Shown here piece after piece: positions 27,336-34,884 of a stretch of 64,000 nt of DNA. The stretch's first letter is position 1; the number at the start of each line of letters is the position of its first letter. The stretch covers positions 682,001 to 746,000 of the forward strand of contig CAWGND010000011.1 of assembly GCA_963823845.1 (NCBI GenBank), in the 5' to 3' direction. This stretch comes from Alloacidobacterium sp963823845 (GTDB lineage Bacteria > Acidobacteriota > Terriglobia > Terriglobales > Acidobacteriaceae). The notes beneath the pieces were generated by a model. The model ran no database searches. It was not told the origin of the DNA and worked only from the letters and a program-made list of their open reading frames with translations. The translations under genes were made by a program, and so were the position numbers.

Positions 27336-27382
27336 CGCGAGAAGGCGGGTTTTTTTCACAGTGATTGGACGGATGGCATAGC

Positions 27383-28663
27383 GTGGAACAGACGATTCTT
27401 GAGAAGTTCAAAACGGAAGTACACCGGACGCTGATCTCCAAGCTGGACCTGGAGAAGCTGTCGCGCGTGAACTCCACCCAGGCCCGGCAGGCAGTGGCCG
27501 CCATGGTGACCGAGATCATCAGCGAACAGCGTGTGCCGCTGAACTACACCGAACAGGAGCAGATTCAGTCTGACCTGCTCGATGAGGTCTTCGGCCTCGG
27601 CCCGTTGGAACCACTGCTCCGCGATTCTAGGATCTCCGACATTCTGGTAAACGGTAAAGATAGGATTTTTATCGAGCGCGGCGGACGTTTGGAGAGAACC
27701 CAAACCTCGTTCCGCGACGATCGCCACCTGATGCAGGTCATTGACCGCATTGTGTCGCGCGTGGGCCGCAGAGTCGACGAATCTTCTCCGATGGTCGATG
27801 CGCGTCTGCCGGATGGTTCCCGCGTGAATGCCATCATTCCGCCCTTGGCGCTCGACGGTCCCGCATTGTCGATCCGGCGCTTCGGAACCGGCCCGGTTGG
27901 CGCAAATCAATTGGTGGAGTTAAAAAGCATTTCGCAGGAGATGCTGGAACTGGTCTCCGGTGCTGTGCGCGCACGTATCAGCGTACTGATCTCCGGAGGT
28001 ACAGGCGCCGGTAAAACGACGTTTCTCAACATTCTGTCGCAATACATTCCTCAGACAGAACGTATTGTCACGATCGAAGATGCTGCCGAGCTGCAACTCG
28101 CGCAGCAGAATATCGTGCGCCTGGAAACGCGTCCGCCCAACATCGAAGGAGTGGGAGCGATTCGTCAGCGCCAGCTGCTGATCAACAGCCTCCGTATGCG
28201 ACCTGACCGCATCATCCTTGGCGAGGTCCGCGGGGAGGAAGCCTTTGACATGCTCCAGGCCATGAATACAGGCCACGAAGGTTCCATGGCGACGATCCAC
28301 GCAAATACTCCGCGTGATGCTCTGTCCAGATTGGAGTCGATGGTTGCGATGACCAATATGAATCTGCCGGAAAAATCCGTGCGCCAGCAGATAGCCTCCG
28401 CCGTCACCGTCATCGTTCAGGTCTCGCGTATGAGTGACGGTACCCGCAAGGTAGTCAGTGTCTCCGAGATCACGGGCATGGAGGAAAACGTAATCACGAT
28501 GCACGAGATCTTCCAATTCAAAAAGAAAGGGATTGGGGCCGATGGCAAGGTCATTGGCGTGTTCCAACCGACTCAAATACGGCCCAAGTTCCTCGAAAGA
28601 CTTCGTATAGCGGGAATTATTTTTCCACAAAGCATGTTCGAACGCGTGCTGGAAGTGAACTGA
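27383..28663 (+). CDS. cpaF: Tad secretion ATPase CpaF/TadA
   Basis: This is a hexameric GspE-family ATPase. It has an N-terminal helical region, then DILVNGKDRIFIERGG, Walker A ISGGTGAGKTTFLN and the Asp/His boxes around RMRPDRIILGEVRGEEAFDMLQAMNTGHEGS. ATIHANTPRDALSRLESM follows. It powers both pilus assembly and retraction in Tad systems. GTG at 27383 is chosen over an in-frame TTG at 27365; the difference is six residues and uncertain. It is third in the motor operon, 21 bases before tadB. Confidence 0.95.
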   Translation: MEQTILEKFKTEVHRTLISKLDLEKLSRVNSTQARQAVAAMVTEIISEQRVPLNYTEQEQIQSDLLDEVFGLGPLEPLLRDSRISDILVNGKDRIFIERGGRLERTQTSFRDDRHLMQVIDRIVSRVGRRVDESSPMVDARLPDGSRVNAIIPPLALDGPALSIRRFGTGPVGANQLVELKSISQEMLELVSGAVRARISVLISGGTGAGKTTFLNILSQYIPQTERIVTIEDAAELQLAQQNIVRLETRPPNIEGVGAIRQRQLLINSLRMRPDRIILGEVRGEEAFDMLQAMNTGHEGSMATIHANTPRDALSRLESMVAMTNMNLPEKSVRQQIASAVTVIVQVSRMSDGTRKVVSVSEITGMEENVITMHEIFQFKKKGIGADGKVIGVFQPTQIRPKFLERLRIAGIIFPQSMFERVLEVN

Positions 28664-28684
28664 GAAAGGCAAGGGTCGATCGAT

Positions 28685-29659
28685 ATGTTACTACCGCTGG
28701 TGCTTGTATTCTTGGGCGTATTCGTCGTCCTGCTCCTCGTCCTGATCGGGAGCGGAGTCGGCGGTTCCAAAGAGACCAAGCAGACCCTTGCGGTGCTCGA
28801 GTCGACTCTCGCGGTCGACAAGCCGGACGTTGTTAAAGATCAGATCGTTGATATCCGCAAGCAAGAGCTGTTCAGCGCTATTCCCTGGATCAATCGCTGG
28901 CTGCTTAAGCTCGCGGTGGCGCCGCGCCTTAGCAGGCTCCTCTATCAAGCTGATCTGAAATGGACAGCAGGCGCGTTGATACTTATGTGCGGCTCAGGCT
29001 TCTTGATTTCCGGCTATCTGAGTTATCTGTATTTCCGAGGAGTGATGTTAGCTCTCCTGCTCGGGCTGCTGCTGGGAAGCACCCCATTTGTCTACGTGCT
29101 TCACAAGCGCAAGAGACGCTTCAGCAAGTTCGAGCAGGAGTTGCCTGAGGCGCTTGACATGATGGTGAGCGCGTTGCGCGTTGGTCAGAGTCTGGTTTCC
29201 GCCCTGGACCTGGTGGCCAAGGAAACGCCTGATCCTGTCGGCACTGAGTTTCGAATCTGTTGTGAAGAACAAAACTATGGCCTTGAATTGAGAACGGCCT
29301 TGAGTAACCTGGTAAGCCGCGTCCCGCTGCAGGATCTGAGCATGATGACGACGGCGATTCTGATCCAGAAGGAGACCGGAGGAAACCTTGCAGAGGTGCT
29401 TGACAAGGTATCCCATGTGATTCGCGAGCGCTTCCGTATGAGACGCCAGATCATGGTCCACACAGCGCAGGGACGCATGACCGGGTGGATTCTCTCCTTT
29501 CTTCCTGTGGTACTGGGGATTGCTTTGTATATAGTCAATCCGGACACGATGAGCCTTTTGTGGAAACGCGCCATCGGCGTGAAGCTTCTCTACGCCGCTG
29601 GCGCAATGACGATCACGGGCGCCTTGATTATTCGGAAGATCGTCCGTATGGACGTTTGA
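28685..29659 (+). CDS. tadB: Tad inner-membrane platform protein TadB
   Basis: The 324-residue protein begins with one helix (LLPLVLVFLGVFVVLLLVLIG). A GspF/T2SSF domain is flanked by further membrane segments near residues 95-140 and 270-320. The core carries FSKFEQELPEALDMMVSALRVGQSL and QKETGGNLAEVLDKVSHVIRERF, typical of TadB. With TadC it forms the inner-membrane platform driven by CpaF. It is 10 bases before tadC. Confidence 0.93.
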   Translation: MLLPLVLVFLGVFVVLLLVLIGSGVGGSKETKQTLAVLESTLAVDKPDVVKDQIVDIRKQELFSAIPWINRWLLKLAVAPRLSRLLYQADLKWTAGALILMCGSGFLISGYLSYLYFRGVMLALLLGLLLGSTPFVYVLHKRKRRFSKFEQELPEALDMMVSALRVGQSLVSALDLVAKETPDPVGTEFRICCEEQNYGLELRTALSNLVSRVPLQDLSMMTTAILIQKETGGNLAEVLDKVSHVIRERFRMRRQIMVHTAQGRMTGWILSFLPVVLGIALYIVNPDTMSLLWKRAIGVKLLYAAGAMTITGALIIRKIVRMDV

Positions 29660-29669
29660 AGGAGAACTT

Positions 29670-30581
29670 ATGGGATTTGCGGCTATTACGTTTCTCGTGA
29701 TCTTCCTGCTGATAGGTAGCGCCGGACTGCTGCTGTTCTATCGCGAAGCAATGATGCAGCGCCTTAGCGCCGTAGTCGCGCCGCGTGCGAAGCAGGGGCG
29801 TTTGCGTACCGCCATTCAACAGACTGGATCATCGTTTGGGGACGCAATGGGGCATTTGGAGCGTATCGTCCCCAAGAGTCAGGCTGAGGTTTCAGTCGTA
29901 CAGAAACGGCTGACGCTCGCCGGCTATCGATCCGAATCCGCACCGAAGTTCCTCTATGGCGCCAAGGTGTTAGTTCCTTTGACACTGTGCCTGCTTGTCG
30001 TCGTGACGGGCGTTGGAAGCATCAACCCCTTTATTGTGTATGCCCTCGCCCTGGGACTGGGATTTCTCGCGCCGGACTTCTGGCTGGGACGGAAAATTAA
30101 GCGGCGGCAGGATCAGATACGCAAGGGTCTGCCAGACGTGCTGGACCTGCTGGTTATCTGCATCGAGGCCGGGCTGAGCCTGGACCATGCAACAACGCGC
30201 ACCGCTGAGGAGTTGGCACGTATCCAGCCTGCCCTCAGTGATGAACTGAGTATCACGGTGCTGGAACAGCGCGCAGGCATCTCCCGCCAGGATGCCTGGA
30301 AACATCTATCCGATCGTACTGGTGTGGAAAGTGTGCGTAATCTGGTCACCATCCTCATTCAATCGGAAAAGTTTGGGACGAGCGTCGCCAAGACCCTGCG
30401 CACTCATTCCGATACGCTGAGAACCCAGCGTAAGCAGAAGGTAGAGGAGCTGGCGGCGAAGACTACGGTCAAGCTGGTCTTCCCGCTCGTCTTTTTTATC
30501 TTCCCGTCGTTATTTCTCGTAACCCTGGGACCCGCCGGCATCGTCATGGCGGAATCGTTTCAGAAATATTTTAGTAAATGA
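29670..30581 (+). CDS. tadC: Tad inner-membrane platform protein TadC
   Basis: The 303-residue protein has an N-terminal helix, a paired membrane segment near residues 95-125, and a T2SSF domain with IRKGLPDVLDLLVICIEAGLSLDHATTRTAEEL and ILIQSEKFGTSVAKTLRTHSDTLRTQRKQK. A final helix (FPLVFFIFPSLFLVTLGPAGIVM) closes it. The set matches TadC. No tadD, tadE, tadF or tadG gene follows in this window, so pseudopilins and assembly lipoproteins must lie elsewhere. Confidence 0.93.
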   Translation: MGFAAITFLVIFLLIGSAGLLLFYREAMMQRLSAVVAPRAKQGRLRTAIQQTGSSFGDAMGHLERIVPKSQAEVSVVQKRLTLAGYRSESAPKFLYGAKVLVPLTLCLLVVVTGVGSINPFIVYALALGLGFLAPDFWLGRKIKRRQDQIRKGLPDVLDLLVICIEAGLSLDHATTRTAEELARIQPALSDELSITVLEQRAGISRQDAWKHLSDRTGVESVRNLVTILIQSEKFGTSVAKTLRTHSDTLRTQRKQKVEELAAKTTVKLVFPLVFFIFPSLFLVTLGPAGIVMAESFQKYFSK

Positions 30582-30598
30582 GAGGAAGGAGGATTGAC

Positions 30599-30694
30599 AT
30601 GGAGAGTGTAACGATGATCCGGATAGTTGCCGGCGTTCTCTTTGTTGTCGTGCTGGCAATTCTTGTCCAGCGCCGTAGAACGCGAGTCCAGTAG
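30599..30694 (+). CDS. 31-residue single-helix membrane peptide at end of Tad operon
   Basis: Directly after tadC (17 bases) comes a 31-codon frame with an ideal ribosome site, AGGAGG six bases before the ATG. The peptide is a short N terminus, one hydrophobic helix (IRIVAGVLFVVVLAILV) and a basic tail (QRRRTRVQ), which predicts a cytoplasmic C terminus. Spacing, ribosome site and composition are those of a genuine small membrane protein. It might assist the TadBC platform; no family was recognised. Confidence 0.65.
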   Translation: MESVTMIRIVAGVLFVVVLAILVQRRRTRVQ

Positions 30695-30866
30695 TCAACC
30701 CGCCGGTTCGAGCCATTGTCACCCGTTCACAGTCACGGTGAACGGCACGTGCGATGCGGTGAATTGGCGGCGGAAAGCGCTACATCGGCGTGCCGTCTGG
30801 CAGCAAAGAGGCTTTTTGCGCCTGGCAGTTCACATTGCTGAGATGAAGCGAAACACGGTGCGGCAC
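30695..30866. other. Non-coding stretch after the Tad operon
   Basis: No gene is recognised. A perfect 8-base stem CCGTTCAC/GTGAACGG with a 7-base loop lies at 30723-30745, without a T-run. It could act with the larger hairpins downstream in ending or processing the Tad transcript. Confidence 0.35.
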
Positions 30867-30940
30867 GGGGAGGCTCTGCGTGTGGAGATACTCCATCATG
30901 AAGAACGCCATGATGGAGTAGGAGCCTCCCCTATTTTCTA
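30867..30940 (+). terminator. Compound hairpin terminator of the Tad motor operon
   Basis: Outer arms GGGGAGGCTC (30867-30876) and GAGCCTCCCC (30922-30931) enclose an inner perfect 11-base stem ACTCCATCATG/CATGATGGAGT with an 8-base loop. The outer stem is GC-rich and followed by TATTTTCT. A T-tract directly after a strong stem fits a Rho-independent terminator. An alternative small hairpin (TGGAG-at-ACTCCA) can form inside the 5' half, so the structure may switch. Confidence 0.6.
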
Positions 30941-30977
30941 ACGGGGTATGGTCATTGGTTGATCATGCCCGTTAGAA
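30936..30977 (+). promoter_or_regulatory. Second long hairpin before the DUF192 gene
   Basis: A perfect 10-base inverted repeat, TTCTAACGGG/CCCGTTAGAA, overlaps the tail of the preceding terminator. Inside it ATGGTCA and TGATCAT can pair further with one G-U. It lies about 90 bases before the GTG start of the DUF192 gene, in its likely leader or promoter. It could be an operator or an RNA structure. Its partial overlap with the terminator means the two folds may compete. Confidence 0.4.
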
Positions 30978-31069
30978 GAGATCGAAAGAACGGCCCGGAT
31001 TCGGTAATTATTCCGAATCCCGCACAAAGGCTTGTTTTACCGGGCACACGCCAAAAGGAGGGAGGTGCA

Positions 31070-31498
31070 GTGGAAAAGCGGAAGTATTGTGTATACAACC
31101 AGACACGCGAATGCTTTCTAAGCTTAAGCATCACTCGCGCCGATACCTCGGTCGCGCGCCTCAAGGGGTTGATCGGCAGGATCAGGCTGAGATATGACGA
31201 GGGACTATGGATGGTGCCCTCAAGCGGAGTTCACACAATTGGAGTACTCTTCCCTCTCGATCTGATTTATGTGGACGAAGATTATCGTGTCATTCATCTT
31301 ATTGAATTTTTTCGTACATTTCGTATTGCACCTTTGAGAACGAACGCCGCGAGCGTGTTGCAACTGCCCATCCACACGATCTATTCGTCACAGACGCAGC
31401 AAGGAGACCAGTTGCTCGTCTGCCCGCCCGAAGAAATGGAGCTTCGACTGCATGAGCAAGCTGCCTATCGCAATGGCAGAAAGGAAAAAGTAGGGTAG
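31070..31498 (+). CDS. DUF192 family protein, second Tad-linked copy
   Basis: The 142-residue product carries the DUF192 motifs RLKGLIGR, GLWMVPSSGVHTIGVLFPLDLIYVDEDYRV and QQGDQLLVCPPE. The GTG at 31070 is chosen because AAGGAGGGAGG lies just upstream; the frame is open further upstream but has no start with a ribosome site. It is paralogous to the DUF192 gene coupled to the Tad secretin. The PilZ-coil gene follows after 31 bases, so these two are probably one transcript. Part of its 3' end is duplicated at 34147. Confidence 0.82.
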   Translation: MEKRKYCVYNQTRECFLSLSITRADTSVARLKGLIGRIRLRYDEGLWMVPSSGVHTIGVLFPLDLIYVDEDYRVIHLIEFFRTFRIAPLRTNAASVLQLPIHTIYSSQTQQGDQLLVCPPEEMELRLHEQAAYRNGRKEKVG

Positions 31499-31529
31499 CT
31501 GGGATAAATTTCCAGGACGGTGCTGTGCT

Positions 31530-34103
31530 ATGAGCAATTGGATCAAGCATTTTCTGTCCGGGGATAACCGGGAAGCTCCGCGACATGTGGCGCCCGGGCT
31601 TATTACCTACTATTGGGATGGGGATAGTGCAACTCCGACAGCGCACAGTGTTCGCGATATCAGTGCCGTCGGACTCTACCTTTTAACTGAAAGACGCTGG
31701 TACCCGGGAACCCTGATCACAGTGACGCTGCAATTTACTGATGGCGTAGATCCGGATTCTGAGAATGCCATCGCAGTGCTAGGGAGGGTCGTCCGCTCCG
31801 GGGCGGATGGCGTTGGATTGAGGTTTGTCTTTGCGGCGCCTCAGGATGGGCAAAACGTGCGCAACAAAGATGGCAATAGTATCGCTGACAAGAAGACCCT
31901 CCACCGCTTCCTGCGACGACTCGACCAGAACCACGTGTCAGACGAGAAAGAATCTGGCGCGGCTACGGAAACAACTCCGCGTCAAGAGGTGTTAGCAAAG
32001 GGTGGTCCTACGCCAAATCAGCAGCAGATAGAGGAAGAGCAGCGCAAGAAGCCGGGACAAGAGCTACAGCAGAAAGCAGCGGAAGAGCAGCGGCGAGTAG
32101 GCGAAGCAGCACAGGGACGGACAACGGCGGAAGAACAAGAGCCGGTAGCGGTGGACGAGCAGCGAGGAACAGCGGCAGATGAAGGGCGACTGGGGAGAAC
32201 CGCGGAAGAGCAACAGCGGGCCGCAGAAGAGCGGCTGCGGAAAGCGGAAGAACAGCGGCAGAAAGCGGCGGACGAGCAACAGCGGGTAACGGCGGACGAA
32301 CAGCGGCGGAAAGCAGAAGAAGAACAGCGGCGGAAAGCGGCCGAAGAGCAGCAGCGGGTGGCGGACGAGCGACTGCGGATAGCGGACGAGCAGCGGCAGG
32401 TAGCGGCGGACGAGCAACAGCGGGTAGCGGCAGACGAGCAGAGGCAGAGAGCGGCGGAAGAACAGAGGCGGGTAGCAGCGGCAGAGCAGCAGCGGATAGT
32501 GGACGAGCGGCTGCGGATAGCGGACGAGCAGAGGCAGAGAGCGGCAGAAGAGCAGCAGCGGGTAGCAGCGGACGAGCAGAGGCAGAGAGCGGCAGAAGAG
32601 CAGCAGCGGGTAGCAGCGGACGAGCAGAGGCGGATAGTGGACGAACGACTGCGGATAGCAGAAGAGCAGTGGCGAACCGCGGACGAACAGTGGCGGAAGG
32701 CAGAAGAGGGGCTGCGACGCTTCGAAGAAGAGCAGCGACGCAAAGCAGAAGAAGAGCAACTGCGCATCGCCGAAGAACAGCGACGCAAAGCAGAAGAAGA
32801 GCAACTGCGCATCGCGGAAGAGCAGCGACGCAAAGCAGAAGAAGAGCAACTGCGCATCGCCGAAGAACAGCGACGCAAAGCAGAAGAAGAGCAACTGCGC
32901 ATCGCGGAAGAGCAGCGACGCAAAGCAGAAGAAGAACAGCGGCGCATCGCGGAAGAACAGCGACGCAAAGCAGAAGAAGAGCAACTGCGCATCGCGGAAG
33001 AACAGCGACGCAAAGCAGAAGAAGAACAGCGGCGCATCGCGGAAGAACAGCGGCGCAAGACAGAAGAGGAGCACCGCAAGGCAGAAGAAGAGGAGCGCCG
33101 CATCGCTGAAGAGCAGCGACAGCAAGCGGAAGAGGCGCTGCGACGCCTCGCAGAAGAAGAGCAGCGGTGGAAGGCAGAAGAAGAGCAGCGACGTATCGCG
33201 GAAGAACAGCGACGGAAGGCTGAAGAAGAGCAGCGACGTATCGCGGAAGAACAGCGACGGAAGGCAGAAGAAGAGCTGCGGCAAAAGGCAGAAGAGCAGC
33301 GACGGAAAGCGGAAGAGGCGCTGCGACGCATCGCAGAAGTAGAGCAGCGGCGGAAGGCAGAAGAAGAGCAGCGGCGGAAGGCAGAAGAAGAGCTGCGGCG
33401 GAAAGCAGAAGAAGAACAGCGACAGAAAGCAGAAGAAGAACAGCGACAGAAAGCAGAAGAAGAACAGCGACAGAAAGCAGAAGAAGAACAGCGACAGAAA
33501 GCAGAAGAAGAACAGCGACAGAAAGCAGAAGAAGAGCAGCGGCGGAAAGCAGAAGAAGAACAGCGGCAGAAGGCGGAAGAAGAACAGCGGCGGAAAGCAG
33601 AAGAAGAACAGCGGCTTAAGGCGGAAGAAGAGCTGCGGCTTAAGGCAGAAGAAGAACAGCGGCAGAAGGCAGAAGAAGAACAGCGACGGAAGGCAGAAGA
33701 AGAACAGCGGCTCAAGGCGGAAGAAGAACAGCGGCTCAAGGCTGAAGAAGAACAGCGGCGTATCGCGGAAGAACAGCGACGGAAGGCGGAAGAAGAACAG
33801 CGACGGAAGGCGGAAGAAGAACAGCGGCGGAAAGCGGAAGAAGAGCAGCGGCGGAAAACGGAAGAAGAGCAGCGGCGGAAAACGGAAGAAGAGCGGCGGA
33901 AAACGGAAGAAGAGCTGCTGCGAACAGTGGAGGATGAGCCGGAACTATTCGCAGCGGAGTTAGCGGCGGAAGAAGGGCAGCGAATAGACATAAAAGAACT
34001 GCGTCGGCTAGCTGCGGAAGAGCGGCGGGGACTAGCGGCGTGGTTAGCTGGGGAAGAGCGGCGGCTAGTGGCCGAAGAGCACCGCGACCGGAGAAAGACT
34101 TAG
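31530..34103 (+). CDS. PilZ domain fused to a very long repetitive charged helix
   Basis: Residues 1-110 form a PilZ domain with the c-di-GMP motif R14-E-A-P-R18 and D43-I-S45-A-V-G48. After a short linker (ADKKTLHRFLRRLD) the chain from about residue 165 to 857 consists almost only of Glu, Ala, Gln, Arg and Lys. It is built from 15-residue units such as EEQLRIAEEQRRKAE and 8-residue units AEEEQRQK. This predicts an uninterrupted single alpha-helix or coiled coil. A cytoplasmic c-di-GMP sensor with a long rod is a plausible reading. There is no signal peptide or membrane segment. The repeats are mirrored on the other strand by a spurious open frame. Confidence 0.85.
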   Translation: MSNWIKHFLSGDNREAPRHVAPGLITYYWDGDSATPTAHSVRDISAVGLYLLTERRWYPGTLITVTLQFTDGVDPDSENAIAVLGRVVRSGADGVGLRFVFAAPQDGQNVRNKDGNSIADKKTLHRFLRRLDQNHVSDEKESGAATETTPRQEVLAKGGPTPNQQQIEEEQRKKPGQELQQKAAEEQRRVGEAAQGRTTAEEQEPVAVDEQRGTAADEGRLGRTAEEQQRAAEERLRKAEEQRQKAADEQQRVTADEQRRKAEEEQRRKAAEEQQRVADERLRIADEQRQVAADEQQRVAADEQRQRAAEEQRRVAAAEQQRIVDERLRIADEQRQRAAEEQQRVAADEQRQRAAEEQQRVAADEQRRIVDERLRIAEEQWRTADEQWRKAEEGLRRFEEEQRRKAEEEQLRIAEEQRRKAEEEQLRIAEEQRRKAEEEQLRIAEEQRRKAEEEQLRIAEEQRRKAEEEQRRIAEEQRRKAEEEQLRIAEEQRRKAEEEQRRIAEEQRRKTEEEHRKAEEEERRIAEEQRQQAEEALRRLAEEEQRWKAEEEQRRIAEEQRRKAEEEQRRIAEEQRRKAEEELRQKAEEQRRKAEEALRRIAEVEQRRKAEEEQRRKAEEELRRKAEEEQRQKAEEEQRQKAEEEQRQKAEEEQRQKAEEEQRQKAEEEQRRKAEEEQRQKAEEEQRRKAEEEQRLKAEEELRLKAEEEQRQKAEEEQRRKAEEEQRLKAEEEQRLKAEEEQRRIAEEQRRKAEEEQRRKAEEEQRRKAEEEQRRKTEEEQRRKTEEERRKTEEELLRTVEDEPELFAAELAAEEGQRIDIKELRRLAAEERRGLAAWLAGEERRLVAEEHRDRRKT
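32240..33930 (+). repeat. In-frame minisatellite encoding the charged helix
   Basis: About 1.7 kb consists of degenerate tandem units whose length is always a multiple of three. A 45-base unit (encoding 15 residues) repeats about six times around 32740-33010. A 24-base unit, agaagaagaacagcgacaga and variants, repeats around 33410-33530. Individual neighbouring copies are nearly identical, which suggests recent expansion by slippage or unequal exchange. Copy number should be treated as uncertain in any assembly. Confidence 0.85.
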
Positions 34104-34146
34104 GGTTCTCAAGTCGATCGCTCGTGGAATCACAGCTTGTGGGGCG

Positions 34147-34240
34147 AGCAGTTGTTGATCTGTCTGCTCGAAGAAATGGAGTTTTCGACTGCATGAGCAA
34201 GCTGCCTATCGCAAATGGCAGAAGGGAAAAAGCAGGGTAG
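34147..34240 (+). pseudogene. Remnant of a DUF192 gene 3' end
   Basis: This stretch matches 31407-31500, the last 30 codons of the DUF192 gene, including the run gactgcatgagcaagctgcc and the sequence after its stop (gggtagctggg). An extra T in gagttttcgactg throws the frame, and the 5' part of the gene is missing. It marks the left edge of a tandem duplication whose right part is the PilZ-only gene that follows. Confidence 0.7.
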
Positions 34241-34266
34241 CTGGGAATAAATTTCCAGGACACTAT

Positions 34267-34707
34267 ATGACGAATTGGATTGACTATTTCATGTCTCGCA
34301 AGCGTTGGAGATCTTCACGATATGTAAAGCCCCCCTTAGTTACCTATTACTGGGATGGAGAAAGCGCCACTCCAGCACCGCAGTCTATTAAGGACATCAG
34401 CGTAACCGGACTATACCTGTTGACTGAGCGGCGCTGGTACCCGGGAACGTTGATCGTTATGACGCTTCAAACAAGCGATAAGACAGATGCCGACACCGAG
34501 AATGTCATCACTGTCCTGGCTAAGGTCATCTGGTCGGGTTCGGATGGCGTTGGTTTCAAATTTGTCTTTACCGCGGTCGCTCAAGAGCAGAGCATGCGGA
34601 CTGGCAGCAACCAGATGGCGGATAAGAAAGCACTCAAGCGATTCTTGCAACGGTTCGAGAACGGCAAAGCATTGAAGGGTTACTCTAGGAAAGTCCCAAG
34701 CCCCTAA
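34267..34707 (+). CDS. PilZ domain protein (paralogue of the long-helix protein)
   Basis: The 146-residue protein aligns along its whole length with the N-terminal PilZ part of the upstream protein (for example GLYLLTERRWYPGT is identical) and keeps the tail ADKKALKRFLQRF. D43-I-S45-V-T-G48 is intact. In the first motif the position of R14 is Trp, although R13 and R15 flank it, so c-di-GMP binding may be altered. It lacks the helical extension. It is the right half of a duplicated DUF192-PilZ unit. Confidence 0.85.
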   Translation: MTNWIDYFMSRKRWRSSRYVKPPLVTYYWDGESATPAPQSIKDISVTGLYLLTERRWYPGTLIVMTLQTSDKTDADTENVITVLAKVIWSGSDGVGFKFVFTAVAQEQSMRTGSNQMADKKALKRFLQRFENGKALKGYSRKVPSP

Positions 34708-34884
34708 TAGGTCGTGCCGCAACAGGCGGGAGCCATGCAAGGGGAGCGTTTTGTCGCGAGAGCAATTCCCAAGGTTACTGTGTTCAGTGGTGATTCGTTC
34801 CAGGTCACGCTGATGGCCATTTCGACTTGAGTGCATCGGCTTCGGGCTCTACCCTATCTCCGAATGCCTCGCCGGGCACCAGTG

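Noticed and set aside
30703..30712. GGTTCGAGCC resembling a tRNA T-loop
   Set aside because: No acceptor, D or anticodon arm can be built around it.
32018..33991. 657-codon open frame on the minus strand within the PilZ-helix gene, rich in Cys, Ser and Arg
   Set aside because: It is the mirror image of the repetitive plus-strand code (cagcgg/cagaag repeats avoid stops on the other strand). It has no ribosome site and a nonsense composition.
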